From Bacillus sp. EB600 (GTDB lineage Bacteria > Bacillota > Bacilli > Bacillales > Cytobacillaceae): 64,000 bases of DNA. The notes beneath the pieces were generated by a model. That model searched no databases, was not told the DNA's origin, and worked only from the letters and a program-made list of their open reading frames with translations. Location of the stretch: contig NZ_JAEVLT010000015.1 in NCBI RefSeq assembly GCF_024494385.1, forward strand, positions 1 to 64,000, written 5' to 3'. The translations under genes were made by a program, and so were the position numbers. Of this stretch, positions 28,088 to 37,331 are shown piece after piece (positions within the stretch are counted from its first letter, which is position 1; each line of letters starts with the position of its first letter).

Positions 28088-28114
28088 AAAAGAAGCTGGT
28101 TGCTTCTTTTTTTA
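28088..28114. terminator. Terminator after yhzD
   Basis: AAGAAGC-tggtt-GCTTCTT followed by a T-run; the A-run on its left could also let it end yhaR transcripts weakly. Confidence 0.8.
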
Positions 28115-28141
28115 CTTTCTAGCACCAGCTAGTGAATTTTC

Positions 28142-28930
28142 TTATTTTCCTATAAACCTAGGAGGTCTTTTTTCAAGGAACGCTTGGATTCCTTCCTTAT
28201 GGTCAAATGTTTCCCGCATTTTGAGTTGTCCATATTTCTCAAGTTCCAATACTTTTAATAACTGTGGTCGATTCTTTTCAGCAAGAATTTTTTTTGATCG
28301 AATCATGGCTTGAATTGGACGATGCAGCCAATCCTCTATCCGGGCATCCAATGCTGCTTGAAGTCCAGCTTCTGCAACCTCCTGAATGAAACCAATTTGC
28401 AGTGCTTCTTCAGCACTATATTGCTTTCCTTCCCAAATAAGCTGTTTAGCCCTCGTTTCACCAATTTTTTTTTCTAAAAAGAAATGACCCCCGCCATCCG
28501 GTATTAGACCGATACCAATAAAATTCATGGCCAATTTGCTGTCTTTGTCTGCAATAATATAATCTGTCGCTAACGCCAAACTCAGACCAAGTCCTGCAGC
28601 AGCTCCTGAAACAGTAGTTATAGTCAATTTTGACATTCCATAAAGGGTAATGATTACTTCATTAATGCAGTCCATAAACGAAATAAATTCATTTTCTGCT
28701 ATTGGCGAACTCAACCACTTTATATCCCCGCCTGCTGAGAAAGCCCTTCCATTTCCATTTAACACGACAATATCAATATCATCTGATTCGCTAATTTCTT
28801 TTAGCTTGGAAACTAATCCCTTGAGCATTCCCATGTCTAGTGCATTAAGATTTTTCGGACTGTTCAATTCAACTACTGCAACGCGGTTACTCACCTTAAC
28901 ATTTACTTTATCAGTTACATAGTTAGTCAA
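28142..28930 (-). CDS. yhaR: Enoyl-CoA hydratase/isomerase family protein YhaR
   Basis: Crotonase-fold protein, 262 aa. Substrate-binding and oxyanion-hole segments are visible: GNGRAFSAGGDIKWL, and TTVSGAAAGLGLSLALATDYIIAD with DGGGHFFLEKKIG further on. The acidic position in PDGGG fits hydratase/isomerase chemistry, but the substrate is unknown. Start chosen at TTG 28930 with GGAGGAGG upstream; the 20-codon extension is less likely. Orthologous position to B. subtilis yhaR; the neighbouring yhaQ and yhaP have decayed. Confidence 0.85.
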   Translation of the reverse strand: MTNYVTDKVNVKVSNRVAVVELNSPKNLNALDMGMLKGLVSKLKEISESDDIDIVVLNGNGRAFSAGGDIKWLSSPIAENEFISFMDCINEVIITLYGMSKLTITTVSGAAAGLGLSLALATDYIIADKDSKLAMNFIGIGLIPDGGGHFFLEKKIGETRAKQLIWEGKQYSAEEALQIGFIQEVAEAGLQAALDARIEDWLHRPIQAMIRSKKILAEKNRPQLLKVLELEKYGQLKMRETFDHKEGIQAFLEKRPPRFIGK

Positions 28931-29084
28931 TATCGAACCCCCTCCTCCAGCTATCATACCCCCATTATAAATGGAATCTGACAGAATCAAAACAAGTTTT
29001 CGAAAAATATTGAAAATTTTTCACATAAGAAAAGTGCTATAGCCTAAATGACGGAAAAGTTTTCAATGCTTGCTATATAGAAAA

Positions 29085-29113
29085 AGATATCACAAGCAGA
29101 GGCCCGTGATATC
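29085..29113 (-). terminator. Terminator of yhaX
   Basis: GATATCAC (29086-29093) pairs with GTGATATC (29105-29112), followed on the minus strand by TTTTTC. Confidence 0.75.
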
Positions 29114-29120
29114 ACCGTTT

Positions 29121-29990
29121 TCACTTCTTAATTATTTTCATTTTTCGTAAAAACTCAATTGGCTGCTGTTTTCGGAAATGTTCCTTTACCATGTAGGCCA
29201 CACCATGTTCATTTTCGGATCTTGTGATCCAATCTGCGGCTCTTTTAACTGGGAAATCGGCATTTCCCATTGCAACCCCAAGTCCGGTAGCCTCCAACAT
29301 TGGAATATCATCGAGTCCATCTCCGATCACAACCATTTCATGCAAACCAATTCCAAGTTGTCTTCCTAAATAAGCTAATCCACTGAGTTTCGAACAACCA
29401 TTTGGAACTATATCCAACCGCAATGGGTCCAATTCAATGATTTCTATTTCCGGAAACATTTTACTAAGAGCTAATTTGGTGTCCTGCAGATCCTTTTTCT
29501 CTTCAAAGTAAACTTCAATCTTTGGTGGAGTGATAGGCTGACCATGTAGATGTTCGCTCAAGGAACTTACAAATTGCTGAGAATATAATACAGGGTCGCC
29601 TGAGGTAAAGACGGTTCTTACTAATAGGTTGTTATTCAGTTTTAATTTATTTGCAAGGGAAAACTGCTCATGTACTAATCTAATTTGACACGGTAATACC
29701 TCTAAAAAGCAGACAACATCATATGTGATTTCTTCAGTTAATCTTTTTACATAAATAGGTGCATCTTGTAAGCTTGCAATATAGGCACCCTGATGAGTAA
29801 CGAGCGGTGTTTTAATTTTTAATGCCCTTGCCACCTTTTTTGCTGAGGGAAAGCTTCGTGAGGTTACGATCGATACAACAATACCCTTTTGTTGGACATA
29901 TTCAACCGCATCCTTTGTTGACTTGTGGAGCCTGCCATTTGATTGGAGTAGTGTTCCATCAATATTTAAAGCAAGTAAGCGATAAATCAT
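29121..29990 (-). CDS. yhaX: HAD-superfamily (Cof type) protein YhaX
   Basis: Cof-like HAD phosphatase layout, 289 aa. Motif I region is LLALNIDGTLL, motif II TSRSF, and motif IV GDGLDDIPMLEATGLGVAMGNA, with a C2-type cap domain between. The position normally held by the nucleophilic Asp of DxDGT is Asn here, so phosphatase activity is doubtful. In B. subtilis yhaX is a sporulation-expressed gene. Start ATG at 29990. Confidence 0.88.
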   Translation of the reverse strand: MIYRLLALNIDGTLLQSNGRLHKSTKDAVEYVQQKGIVVSIVTSRSFPSAKKVARALKIKTPLVTHQGAYIASLQDAPIYVKRLTEEITYDVVCFLEVLPCQIRLVHEQFSLANKLKLNNNLLVRTVFTSGDPVLYSQQFVSSLSEHLHGQPITPPKIEVYFEEKKDLQDTKLALSKMFPEIEIIELDPLRLDIVPNGCSKLSGLAYLGRQLGIGLHEMVVIGDGLDDIPMLEATGLGVAMGNADFPVKRAADWITRSENEHGVAYMVKEHFRKQQPIEFLRKMKIIKK

Positions 29991-30105
29991 CCTGTTGCCC
30001 CCTGTTCTTGGTGAAATATCCTTATATCACTTTTATGAACTTACCTGTCGTTATAGAACACGGCATTATATAAGGACAGATAACAGGGCTAACCAAATTT
30101 TTTAT

Positions 30106-30146
30106 TAAAAAAAACAAAGCTCTCGGCCTTTTTCACCGAAAGCTTC
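30106..30146 (-). terminator. Terminator of yheA
   Basis: AAAGCTCTCGG (30116-30126) pairs imperfectly with CCGAAAGCTT (30136-30145); on the minus strand a T-rich run follows. Confidence 0.65.
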
Positions 30147-30162
30147 ATATAAGCTATAAACA

Positions 30163-30516
30163 TTAATATTGAGGTGTTCCGTATAGCTCTTCTAGCGGCT
30201 TCATGATCAATTGATTTAATTCACCGATTACCGTACTCATTCGTTGTTCCGCTTGCATTAGATGGGAGATTTTCGGATTTTGCTGAACCAGTGCAACCGT
30301 TTTTTGTGCCTGTTCAACCTCTGCCTGAGTAATGTCTTGCCCCATCATCTGTTTCTGCTGTAGGTTCATTTGCATTTTCCTAAAACTATCAAACATTCTT
30401 TTTGCCGCTTCATCGGCATTTACTTCAGCATAGGCTTGTGTTAATTGTTTATATTCATCGCTTTGACGAATCACTTTCTCTAATTCACGGGCGGCATCAT
30501 ATAAGTTTACTGCCAT
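30163..30516 (-). CDS. yheA: YheA-like protein (YlbF/YmcA family)
   Basis: 117-aa helical protein of the YheA/YmcA/YlbF family (UPF0342 type): NLYDAARELEKVIRQSDEYKQL, then FRKMQMNLQQKQMMGQDIT. YlbF and YmcA in B. subtilis form a complex with YaaT acting on phosphorelay and RNA processing; YheA itself is uncharacterised. ATG at 30516 has AAAGGAG eight bases upstream. Confidence 0.9.
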   Translation of the reverse strand: MAVNLYDAARELEKVIRQSDEYKQLTQAYAEVNADEAAKRMFDSFRKMQMNLQQKQMMGQDITQAEVEQAQKTVALVQQNPKISHLMQAEQRMSTVIGELNQLIMKPLEELYGTPQY

Positions 30517-30701
30517 TATTTCCACTCCTTTACAATTACAATACCATTAGACTATAACAAACTATGCATGGAATTGCGAGAAGGTTCACAACTTCATTTT
30601 TTAACCTTTGCAGCTTTCACATCCACACTGCCCATCACATACGATACTATATCAGCATATGCCCATTTTTCAAAAGATTTACATGCGAATGAGGAGTGAT
30701 T

Positions 30702-32087
30702 ATGTCAGTTTATTTAGCCCCCATTAAAATCGTTCCCATCAAGGCGGTAAACGATCATGATGAGCAAATTTATTTGTCTAGTAATTTAATCAATCGATTA
30801 GGTATCAATAAGAATCATGAATTGCACATCTATTTCGGAAAAAAAATGAAATTGGTAAAAGTCGAAGCAAGAAACATCCCGCGTGATGAAATTCACCTTT
30901 CAGAACCGATCTTACATGTGCTTTCAATGCCTTTTATAAACATTAACTTCCTAGCAAAGCATATTGTATCAAAACAAATTCTTTATCTAGGTCCAATCGT
31001 CGCATTAGTGACTGAATTTCAATCAAATCAAGCAGAAGAGCCAAATTTTCGTTCTATTCATACATTTTGCAAGGAGCTCCATCAAACAGCAACAAAGGTT
31101 GGCGGATTTTTTTATGTTTTTAACTATCATGATTTTTCAGACGAAGGTGTGGATGGATATTATTTTGAAAATGATAAATGGGTTTTTGCTAAGCTCCCTT
31201 TTCCGGATGTTATCTATAATCGCATCCATTCCCGAAAAAGTGAACAGACTGCATTATTTAAAAAGTTTCGCGGCAGTCTTGAACGGTTTGGTATCCCTTT
31301 GTTTAATGACCGCTTTCTATCCAAATGGGAGGTGTATCAGCACTTAATGCTTGAAAACCACATCCAACCATCTATCCCAGAAACCCGCCTCCTATCACAG
31401 GAAGCCCTTCATGAATTAATTGATCAATATGATTCTGTTTTTATTAAACCCGTACACGGCAGTCAAGGTCGGAACATTATTAAGTTAGTAAAAGAGGGTG
31501 AAAACATTATTTTTCAGACTTCAAAGGATCCCCTTCCAAATCAACCAACCAAGAAATATTTAACAAAAGAAGTATTTTATCAATTAAAACCGTTTCTTCA
31601 TAATAGAATTTATATTATTCAACAAGGAATACCTCTTGTGAAATATCAGGATAAATCGATGGATTTTAGAGTACTCGTTCATAGAAATCAGGATAATTTA
31701 TGGGAAGTTACCTCCCTAGTGGCCCGAATTTCCGCGGAACAGCAGCTTGTCTCCAATCTCGCAAAGGGTGGAAAGATCATGAAGCCTTTACTTGCTCTCA
31801 CTACTTGTTTTAACCAGGAAACGTCCTTGCAAATACTTTCTGTCATGAGGGAACTTTCCATTGAGGCAGCATATATTATCAGCCGAAATACAAACGGGGT
31901 TACAGGTGAACTTGGAATTGACATTGGGGTTGACGACACTGGGAAGCCATGGATTATTGAAGTGAATTCTAAACCCTCCAAAAACTTCGAAGACACTCTG
32001 ACAAAAATAAGACCTTCAGCAAAGGCCATTATTCAATTTTGCACGAAACTGGCCCTTGATGGGGTATTGGAAATGGAGGAATATTGA
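30702..32087 (+). CDS. YheC/YheD-family endospore coat-associated ATP-grasp protein (1)
   Basis: 461 aa. N-terminal region of unknown fold, then an ATP-grasp domain. Lys-containing strand and glycine loop: SVFIKPVHGSQGRNI. Central strand: MDFRVLVHRN. Metal-binding end: ELGIDIGVDDTGKPWIIEVNSKPS. YheC and YheD are spore-coat-associated in B. subtilis; the ATP-grasp fold implies carboxylate-amine ligation, but the substrate is unknown. GAGGAG precedes the ATG. A sigma-K-like -10 (CATACGATA, 30638-30646) lies about 55 bp upstream. First of four tandem paralogues. Confidence 0.88.
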   Translation: MSVYLAPIKIVPIKAVNDHDEQIYLSSNLINRLGINKNHELHIYFGKKMKLVKVEARNIPRDEIHLSEPILHVLSMPFININFLAKHIVSKQILYLGPIVALVTEFQSNQAEEPNFRSIHTFCKELHQTATKVGGFFYVFNYHDFSDEGVDGYYFENDKWVFAKLPFPDVIYNRIHSRKSEQTALFKKFRGSLERFGIPLFNDRFLSKWEVYQHLMLENHIQPSIPETRLLSQEALHELIDQYDSVFIKPVHGSQGRNIIKLVKEGENIIFQTSKDPLPNQPTKKYLTKEVFYQLKPFLHNRIYIIQQGIPLVKYQDKSMDFRVLVHRNQDNLWEVTSLVARISAEQQLVSNLAKGGKIMKPLLALTTCFNQETSLQILSVMRELSIEAAYIISRNTNGVTGELGIDIGVDDTGKPWIIEVNSKPSKNFEDTLTKIRPSAKAIIQFCTKLALDGVLEMEEY

Positions 32088-32088
32088 C

Positions 32089-33192
32089 ATGATCACATTT
32101 GGAATTATGTCGTTAAACTTGGAAAGTGAACATACTTATTTTACCGAAATGGCAAAGCGTGCTGGCACCTATGAGATGGAATGTTTTCGTTTTCTCCCAA
32201 CAAGCATCGATCCGATCACACATATGGTGAAAGGAAAAAGGTTTAATCCTTTATCCTTGCTTTGGGAAGATAGTGAGAGTCCGCTCCCCGCACTCCTCTA
32301 CGACCGTTGCTTTTATGGAGATGATGAGCATTCAAAGCAGTGCATGCCGATTGTATCTTGGCTAAAAAGCAGAAATGATATTACTTTCTTAGGGTATGGA
32401 TTGCCTAATAAACTAGAACTCTACGAATCGCTAAAAAATTCGATATTATCCCCTTATTTACCCTACTCCCAATTTGTTTCTGATGAGGAGATAGTCTTAA
32501 CAGAATTGCTTAAACACAAAAAGCTGATTTTAAAACCCTTTAATGGTTCCCAAGGCTATGGTATTTATTATGTAAAGAAGCAGACAAAAAATTATCACGT
32601 CAAAACAGAAAAACAAAAAAAGATTATTTCACGGATTTTTCCAAATGAAAAAAAATTGCTGCAATGGTTAAAGCCGCTCATTCAACAGCGAAAGTATTTA
32701 GTTCAACCTTATCTTGAATTATCAAATAATGAATTGCAGCCCTTTGATATCAGAATACTCCTGCAAAAGGATGAAAACGGGCATTGGGCGGAACGTGGAA
32801 AAGGAATTCGTACAGGTATTACCGGGGGACTTCTATCCAATTTAAGTGCCGGAGGTACAGTTAGTGACATTGACTCGTGGGTGTCCACATTTCCCCCAGC
32901 AACAAAAGATTATATTTATCAGGAACTCGAATACATTATTACAAACCTGACCAAGGTATTGGAAAAAATGTTTATGCCACTATTTGAGATCGGACTTGAT
33001 ATCGGGTATGCAAAAAATGGTTCCCTTTGGATTCTTGATGCAAATTCAAAGCCTGGTAGAAAAGTGGTCTTAAGCAATACACCAGATTTAAAAGAAAGCT
33101 TATACTTGGCCCCTCTTCTTTATGGGAAGCTCCTAACTAAATCCGATCATAAGGAAAGGAAGAACTTTTATGCGAAAACGCTATCTCATTGA
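32089..33192 (+). CDS. yheC: YheC-like endospore coat-associated ATP-grasp protein (2)
   Basis: 367 aa, closest in length to B. subtilis YheC (about 363). Begins MITFGIMSLNLESEHTYFTE. ATP-grasp elements: LILKPFNGSQGYGIYYV, FDIRILLQKDENGHW, GLDIGYAKNGSLWILDANSKPGR. The Glu usual in EVNSKP is Asp (DANSKP), a conservative change. ATG at 32089 has GGAGGA upstream, 1 bp after the previous stop; it overlaps the next gene by 23 bp, so the set is translated as an operon. Confidence 0.88.
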   Translation: MITFGIMSLNLESEHTYFTEMAKRAGTYEMECFRFLPTSIDPITHMVKGKRFNPLSLLWEDSESPLPALLYDRCFYGDDEHSKQCMPIVSWLKSRNDITFLGYGLPNKLELYESLKNSILSPYLPYSQFVSDEEIVLTELLKHKKLILKPFNGSQGYGIYYVKKQTKNYHVKTEKQKKIISRIFPNEKKLLQWLKPLIQQRKYLVQPYLELSNNELQPFDIRILLQKDENGHWAERGKGIRTGITGGLLSNLSAGGTVSDIDSWVSTFPPATKDYIYQELEYIITNLTKVLEKMFMPLFEIGLDIGYAKNGSLWILDANSKPGRKVVLSNTPDLKESLYLAPLLYGKLLTKSDHKERKNFYAKTLSH

Positions 33193-34534
33193 AATTAGTA
33201 AAGATGATCAAGCGGTTGTAGCTTGCCCGTCACATCTCATTGAAGGGCGTTCATTAAAAAGAATTGCTTTTGGCTCTAAATCGATGGAAGTGGAGTTTAT
33301 CCCCCTAACAGAAAAAAAAACGCGAATTATCTTAAGTGAAAAAGTTTCCGATGCCCTCCATTTTCCTGATTTCAGCTTTCCCTTACATTTATTTTTTGAA
33401 AATCAAACTATGTATATCGGTCCTTTAATTGGGATTTTTACAGCAGGGTTTACTCCTTTTCCCTATCGTCCAATCGGAGAACGCTCGGTCTTTTTCTCAA
33501 AGCTTCTTTCAGTAAACAAAACAGTTGGTGTACTCTCCTTTGTGTTTGGTGAACAGCATATTGATTGGGAACATGGACTTATAAAAGGATATTTCTTTCA
33601 TGAACATGAATGGAGGGCATTTGATGTCCCATTTCCAAATGTTATTTATGATCGTCTTCCAAATCGAAAAAGCGAAAGAAACCCTTTGCAAAAATCAGTT
33701 AAAGAACAGTTGCAAAAGGATTATCTAATCCCATGGTATAACCCAGGCTTTTTCAATAAGTTGGATATTCATGAACGATTGCAGCAGGAGTCCTCGGTGG
33801 CGAGGTATTTGCCCGAGACCCACTCTTTTTCCTCTTTCTCCATGATTGAAAGAATGCTTTCCGATTATGGCCATATCTTTGTAAAACCAATAAACGGCAG
33901 CCTTGGCCTTGGTGTTCATCAGGTTATTTATGACAAACACAAGAATGATTATTTTTGCCGTTATCAGGAGTATAAAGGAGTAAATCGCCTTCGGAAATTC
34001 TCAAGTCTTGAGACCCTGTTCAAATCAGTTTTTGCCCACCAAAACCTTGAGAAGGTTTTGGTTCAACAAGGGATCCATTTACTTCGATATGAACAGCGTA
34101 TTATCGACTTTAGGGTTCATACCAATAAAGATGATAACGGTGAATGGAAAGTAACCGCAATCGCTGCAAAAATTGCCGGAGCCGGCAGTGTGACGACACA
34201 TGTCCGCAGCGGAGGTGAAATTAAAACCCTTGAAGAGATTTTTGCAAAAGATGAGAGCCAGCAATATAAAGAAAAGCTTACCACCGTGTCACTCCAGCTC
34301 AGCAAAGCATTAGAAAGAAATATAGAAGGAATTATTGGTGAGATTGGGTTTGATTTAGGTATCGATCGGAACGGTGATGTCTGGCTGTTTGAGGCAAACT
34401 CTAAACCGGGCAGATCTATTTTTAAACACCCCGAATTAAAGGATTTTGACCTATTAACTCGAAAGTTATCGATGGCCTTTGCGATTTTTTTGACAGAACA
34501 GTCGATCATGTATCCTGAGGACATTTATAAATGA
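33170..34534 (+). CDS. yheD: YheD-like endospore coat-associated ATP-grasp protein (3)
   Basis: 454 aa, the size of B. subtilis YheD. ATP-grasp elements: HIFVKPINGSLGLGVHQV, IDFRVHTNKDDNGEWKV, GFDLGIDRNGDVWLFEANSKPGR, plus THVRSGGEI before the last. Starts inside the end of gene 2 with AAAGGAAG upstream, and its stop overlaps the next start (ATGA). No signal peptide, consistent with production in the mother cell and assembly on the forespore surface. Confidence 0.88.
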   Translation: MRKRYLIEISKDDQAVVACPSHLIEGRSLKRIAFGSKSMEVEFIPLTEKKTRIILSEKVSDALHFPDFSFPLHLFFENQTMYIGPLIGIFTAGFTPFPYRPIGERSVFFSKLLSVNKTVGVLSFVFGEQHIDWEHGLIKGYFFHEHEWRAFDVPFPNVIYDRLPNRKSERNPLQKSVKEQLQKDYLIPWYNPGFFNKLDIHERLQQESSVARYLPETHSFSSFSMIERMLSDYGHIFVKPINGSLGLGVHQVIYDKHKNDYFCRYQEYKGVNRLRKFSSLETLFKSVFAHQNLEKVLVQQGIHLLRYEQRIIDFRVHTNKDDNGEWKVTAIAAKIAGAGSVTTHVRSGGEIKTLEEIFAKDESQQYKEKLTTVSLQLSKALERNIEGIIGEIGFDLGIDRNGDVWLFEANSKPGRSIFKHPELKDFDLLTRKLSMAFAIFLTEQSIMYPEDIYK

Positions 34535-35742
34535 AAATATTCTATGACAGGGTTGCTTCCAAATGGTATCAAACAAGTGTTAAGACCGCTGTCACTTTTG
34601 GAGGGGATAAACTCCCTCTCCCATATTATAAAGCACTACTAAACAATGATTTGAGCTTTTCTTTACAATTGGAAAAAGGCCATGCGGGTCCGGTCATTGG
34701 AATCATGACAGCAAGAAAAGCAGATGGGACCATAACAGGGAACAGTGCTCTGTTTATCAAGATTCAAAAATCGATCCTTTTACATGGCGGCTTAAGCTAC
34801 ATCTTCACGCCTGAAGATGTAATGGATGACTATATTAATGGGTACATTCTTTTACCGAATCATAATCATTGGAAAAAGATAAAGGCTCCCTTTCCTGATC
34901 TGGTCTACAACCGGATACCGTTTCGAAAAGTAGAACAAGAAGACCGATGCCAAGCTTTCTTTTCAATTTTAAAATTGAAAAATATTCCTTTTTTCAACCC
35001 CTGTTTTATCGATAAATTCGATCTTTATTGTCTTTTGCAAAACCACGCGACCTTACTGAACTATCTTCCTAAAACTGAACTTGCCGCCAATAGACAGACC
35101 CTCTTTTCTTTTTTAGAAAAACATAAATGTGTGTACTTAAAGCCTTCCCATTCGGCTCAAGGAAAAGGTATTTTCCGCCTAGCGTATACCGACTCACTAA
35201 CGCTAAGCTTGGAAGGCCTAAAAAGAAAGAAAATTTATCCTTCCTTTTCGGATTTTTGGAACGACTGGGAAACAGAACTTATCCAGAAACAATATCTTGT
35301 TCAAGAAGAAGTAGATTCAGCCAGGTATGAGGGTAAAAAATTTGATTTTCGGATCTTAGCACACGCAAAAGCGGATGGCTATATGGTTACCGGGGTGGGG
35401 ATTAGGCAAGCACAAGGACAAAATATTACTACCCATGTTCCCAATGGGGGAAAGCTCCTCCCTTATGATATGTTCCATTCGGATGAACTTGATCAATTCA
35501 TTACCTTTGCTGTTAACCAAATTGGTGAAGCTTTAACAGAAAATTATGGTTTTTTCGGAGAGTTTTCAATCGATGCTGGGATCAGTATGAGTGGCGACTA
35601 CTATCTCTATGAAGTAAATTCAAAACCAATGAGCTTTGACGAAATTGAAATAGAGGGAAAGAAAATTGAACAGCTGTGCCGGTTGTTTTTTCAACTTACC
35701 AACTTTTCTTTCATACATGAAAATTCAAATAGTGCGGAATAA
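34531..35742 (+). CDS. YheC/YheD-family ATP-grasp protein (4)
   Basis: 403 aa. ATP-grasp elements: CVYLKPSHSAQGKGIFRL, FDFRILAHAKADGYM, THVPNGGKLL and SIDAGISMSGDYYLYEVNSKPM. The phosphate-binding Gly-loop reads HSAQGKG rather than NGSQG, the most divergent of the four. The N-terminus is shorter than in genes 1 and 3. The ATG overlaps the previous stop by 4 bp. It is the last gene of the cluster; a nested repeat element follows directly. Confidence 0.86.
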   Translation: MKIFYDRVASKWYQTSVKTAVTFGGDKLPLPYYKALLNNDLSFSLQLEKGHAGPVIGIMTARKADGTITGNSALFIKIQKSILLHGGLSYIFTPEDVMDDYINGYILLPNHNHWKKIKAPFPDLVYNRIPFRKVEQEDRCQAFFSILKLKNIPFFNPCFIDKFDLYCLLQNHATLLNYLPKTELAANRQTLFSFLEKHKCVYLKPSHSAQGKGIFRLAYTDSLTLSLEGLKRKKIYPSFSDFWNDWETELIQKQYLVQEEVDSARYEGKKFDFRILAHAKADGYMVTGVGIRQAQGQNITTHVPNGGKLLPYDMFHSDELDQFITFAVNQIGEALTENYGFFGEFSIDAGISMSGDYYLYEVNSKPMSFDEIEIEGKKIEQLCRLFFQLTNFSFIHENSNSAE

Positions 35743-35750
35743 TAAACAAG

Positions 35751-36020
35751 AAAAGCGAAAGCGTCCGTTCAGCGGCGTATGGAATGGAGCACACCGACTG
35801 AGATAAGGAAAAGAAAAGCGGAAGCGCCTTGGTCAGGGGAGACAAGCGCTGGAGGGCCTGACGGTGAAGTCTGCTCCTTGACTTCATCGGCAGGACCGAA
35901 GCGACCTCGAGCCCCCTAGGCGCTGGAGCTAGACAACACGAAGAGCGTAAGCGATTCGATGTTGACTTATCGTAGGGAAGGTGGGCGAAGTCCACTAGAC
36001 GCTGGGCGCTGGAGCTAGAC
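35751..36020. repeat. Type 1 dispersed repeat interrupted by a type 2 element
   Basis: 35751-35808 matches the left part and 35935-36020 the right part of the type 1 element seen intact at 17367-17512. Between them lies a different element, 35812-35934, with the same end sequences (AAAAGCGGAAGCGCC at its start, GGCGCTGGAGCTAGAC at its end) but a distinct interior. The join falls between GATAAGG and ACGAAGAGC, which are nearly contiguous in the intact copy. This is a nested insertion. Confidence 0.85.
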
Positions 36021-36075
36021 AGTTATCCATGTTCAAACTTTTAAACTTATCTTTTCAAAAAAAGGGAGTGGCTGT

Positions 36076-36267
36076 ATGAAAAAGGACAATGAGACAAAAG
36101 GCTTGCCCGATTCATTATACGAAGGAAAGGACAAAGCCTTTTTGGACATTGACAGAATGATTAATGAAGGCTTATCCGGAGGTTCAGTGCATAATCGTGA
36201 TGATTCAGCAAATATTGAGGAAGCCCATGACTTATATGAAGAATTACCACCAAATAAGTGGGATTAA
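36076..36267 (+). CDS. Small acidic protein, unknown function
   Basis: 63 aa, hydrophilic and acidic, ending EELPPNKWD. GGGAGTGG lies upstream of the ATG. It is followed by a hairpin, so it is probably an independent unit. I do not recognise a family; the Asn/Asp-rich composition would fit a cytosolic or spore protein, but there is no direct evidence. Confidence 0.6.
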   Translation: MKKDNETKGLPDSLYEGKDKAFLDIDRMINEGLSGGSVHNRDDSANIEEAHDLYEELPPNKWD

Positions 36268-36281
36268 GAACCACACTTTTT

Positions 36282-36324
36282 AAGGCTGAAGCAGTAGGAG
36301 AAATACCTTTAATGCTTCAGCCTT
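36282..36324 (+). terminator. Hairpin after the 63-aa gene
   Basis: AAGGCTGAAGCA (36282-36293) pairs perfectly with TGCTTCAGCCTT (36313-36324) over a 19-nt loop; the following bases are only weakly T-rich (ACTTTG). Confidence 0.6.
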
Positions 36325-36401
36325 ACTTTGTGATTGGAACTTTTCCCTATTTCTAATCATTGTTATAATAGAGGGAATTATGCTTATATGGAGATATGTT
36401 C

Positions 36402-37331
36402 ATGTTTACAAAATTGCTTGCTTTATTTCCAAATGCTGTTTTAGTTCAAGACAAACCAGCCCAATCGTTATCATCCGGACATTTTTATTTTTTCTTTGAT
36501 CGTTCAAAAAATGAATGGATTGGTATCCCTCGAACTGATTTAAGTGAAAAGGAATTTACTTTACTTAAAACACTATACGATTTTTATGAGCCGATCCCCC
36601 TCATGTCTGAGTCTAATTCCCTGTCACCCCAAGCAATACTCTGGCATGATTTTTTATTTTTAAATGGAAAACCGCCTGCCAATAAATCAGGCTTTTACAT
36701 ACGGATAGTCCAATTTCATTTAAACAAAAATGAAATAGAAAAAATGGAAATTGAATCCGGATTAAGAGGCTTCTTTTCAGATGAAGTTCTTATTATTTGG
36801 GAAAATGGAAACACAGGTATTATCATTGAATGCCACCATTATAAATCAACATCCCTGTCTGAAAAAGAATTAATCGCAATGATTGAAACAGTAGAAAGTG
36901 ACTTTTTTATCAAAATTTTATTTTATTATGGAAAGCAGCACCTTTTTACAAATCAATTAGCTGAGATTTTCCAAGAGGAAAAGGAATTTTTCACGTTTGC
37001 ACAAAATACGCTTCAAAAAGAACAGGTATTTTCTTTTGAACGAGTTTTTCCAATCTACGTTGCCTACCATTTGCCCAAATTGCTAAAACAGAAGCTCAAC
37101 AAAGCATTCGTTGACGTATTTCAAGAAGACTCGGAAATGTTCTCTACGATAAAGGCATTTCTTGAAAATAATTTAAATGCGAGCTTAACAGCAAAAAAAC
37201 TTTATGTTCATCGGAATACATTGCAATACCGCGTTGATAAATTTACGGAGAAAACTGGAATCCAATTAAAAGATTTTTATAGTGCTTTTACTGTTTTTTT
37301 AGCTTGCCTTGTTTTCGAATCAAAAGAATAG
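36402..37331 (+). CDS. PucR/CdaR-type helix-turn-helix regulator
   Basis: 309 aa. The C-terminal 60 residues form a PucR-type HTH: IKAFLENNLNASLTAKKLYVHRNTLQYRVDKF, then EKTGIQLKDFYSAF. The N-terminal 240 residues are of unknown fold and presumably sense a ligand. PucR itself controls purine and urease genes in B. subtilis, but this protein lacks the PucR N-terminal domain, so its regulon cannot be inferred. ATG at 36402 is eight bases from GGAG; a terminator (37354-37383) follows. Confidence 0.82.
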   Translation: MFTKLLALFPNAVLVQDKPAQSLSSGHFYFFFDRSKNEWIGIPRTDLSEKEFTLLKTLYDFYEPIPLMSESNSLSPQAILWHDFLFLNGKPPANKSGFYIRIVQFHLNKNEIEKMEIESGLRGFFSDEVLIIWENGNTGIIIECHHYKSTSLSEKELIAMIETVESDFFIKILFYYGKQHLFTNQLAEIFQEEKEFFTFAQNTLQKEQVFSFERVFPIYVAYHLPKLLKQKLNKAFVDVFQEDSEMFSTIKAFLENNLNASLTAKKLYVHRNTLQYRVDKFTEKTGIQLKDFYSAFTVFLACLVFESKE

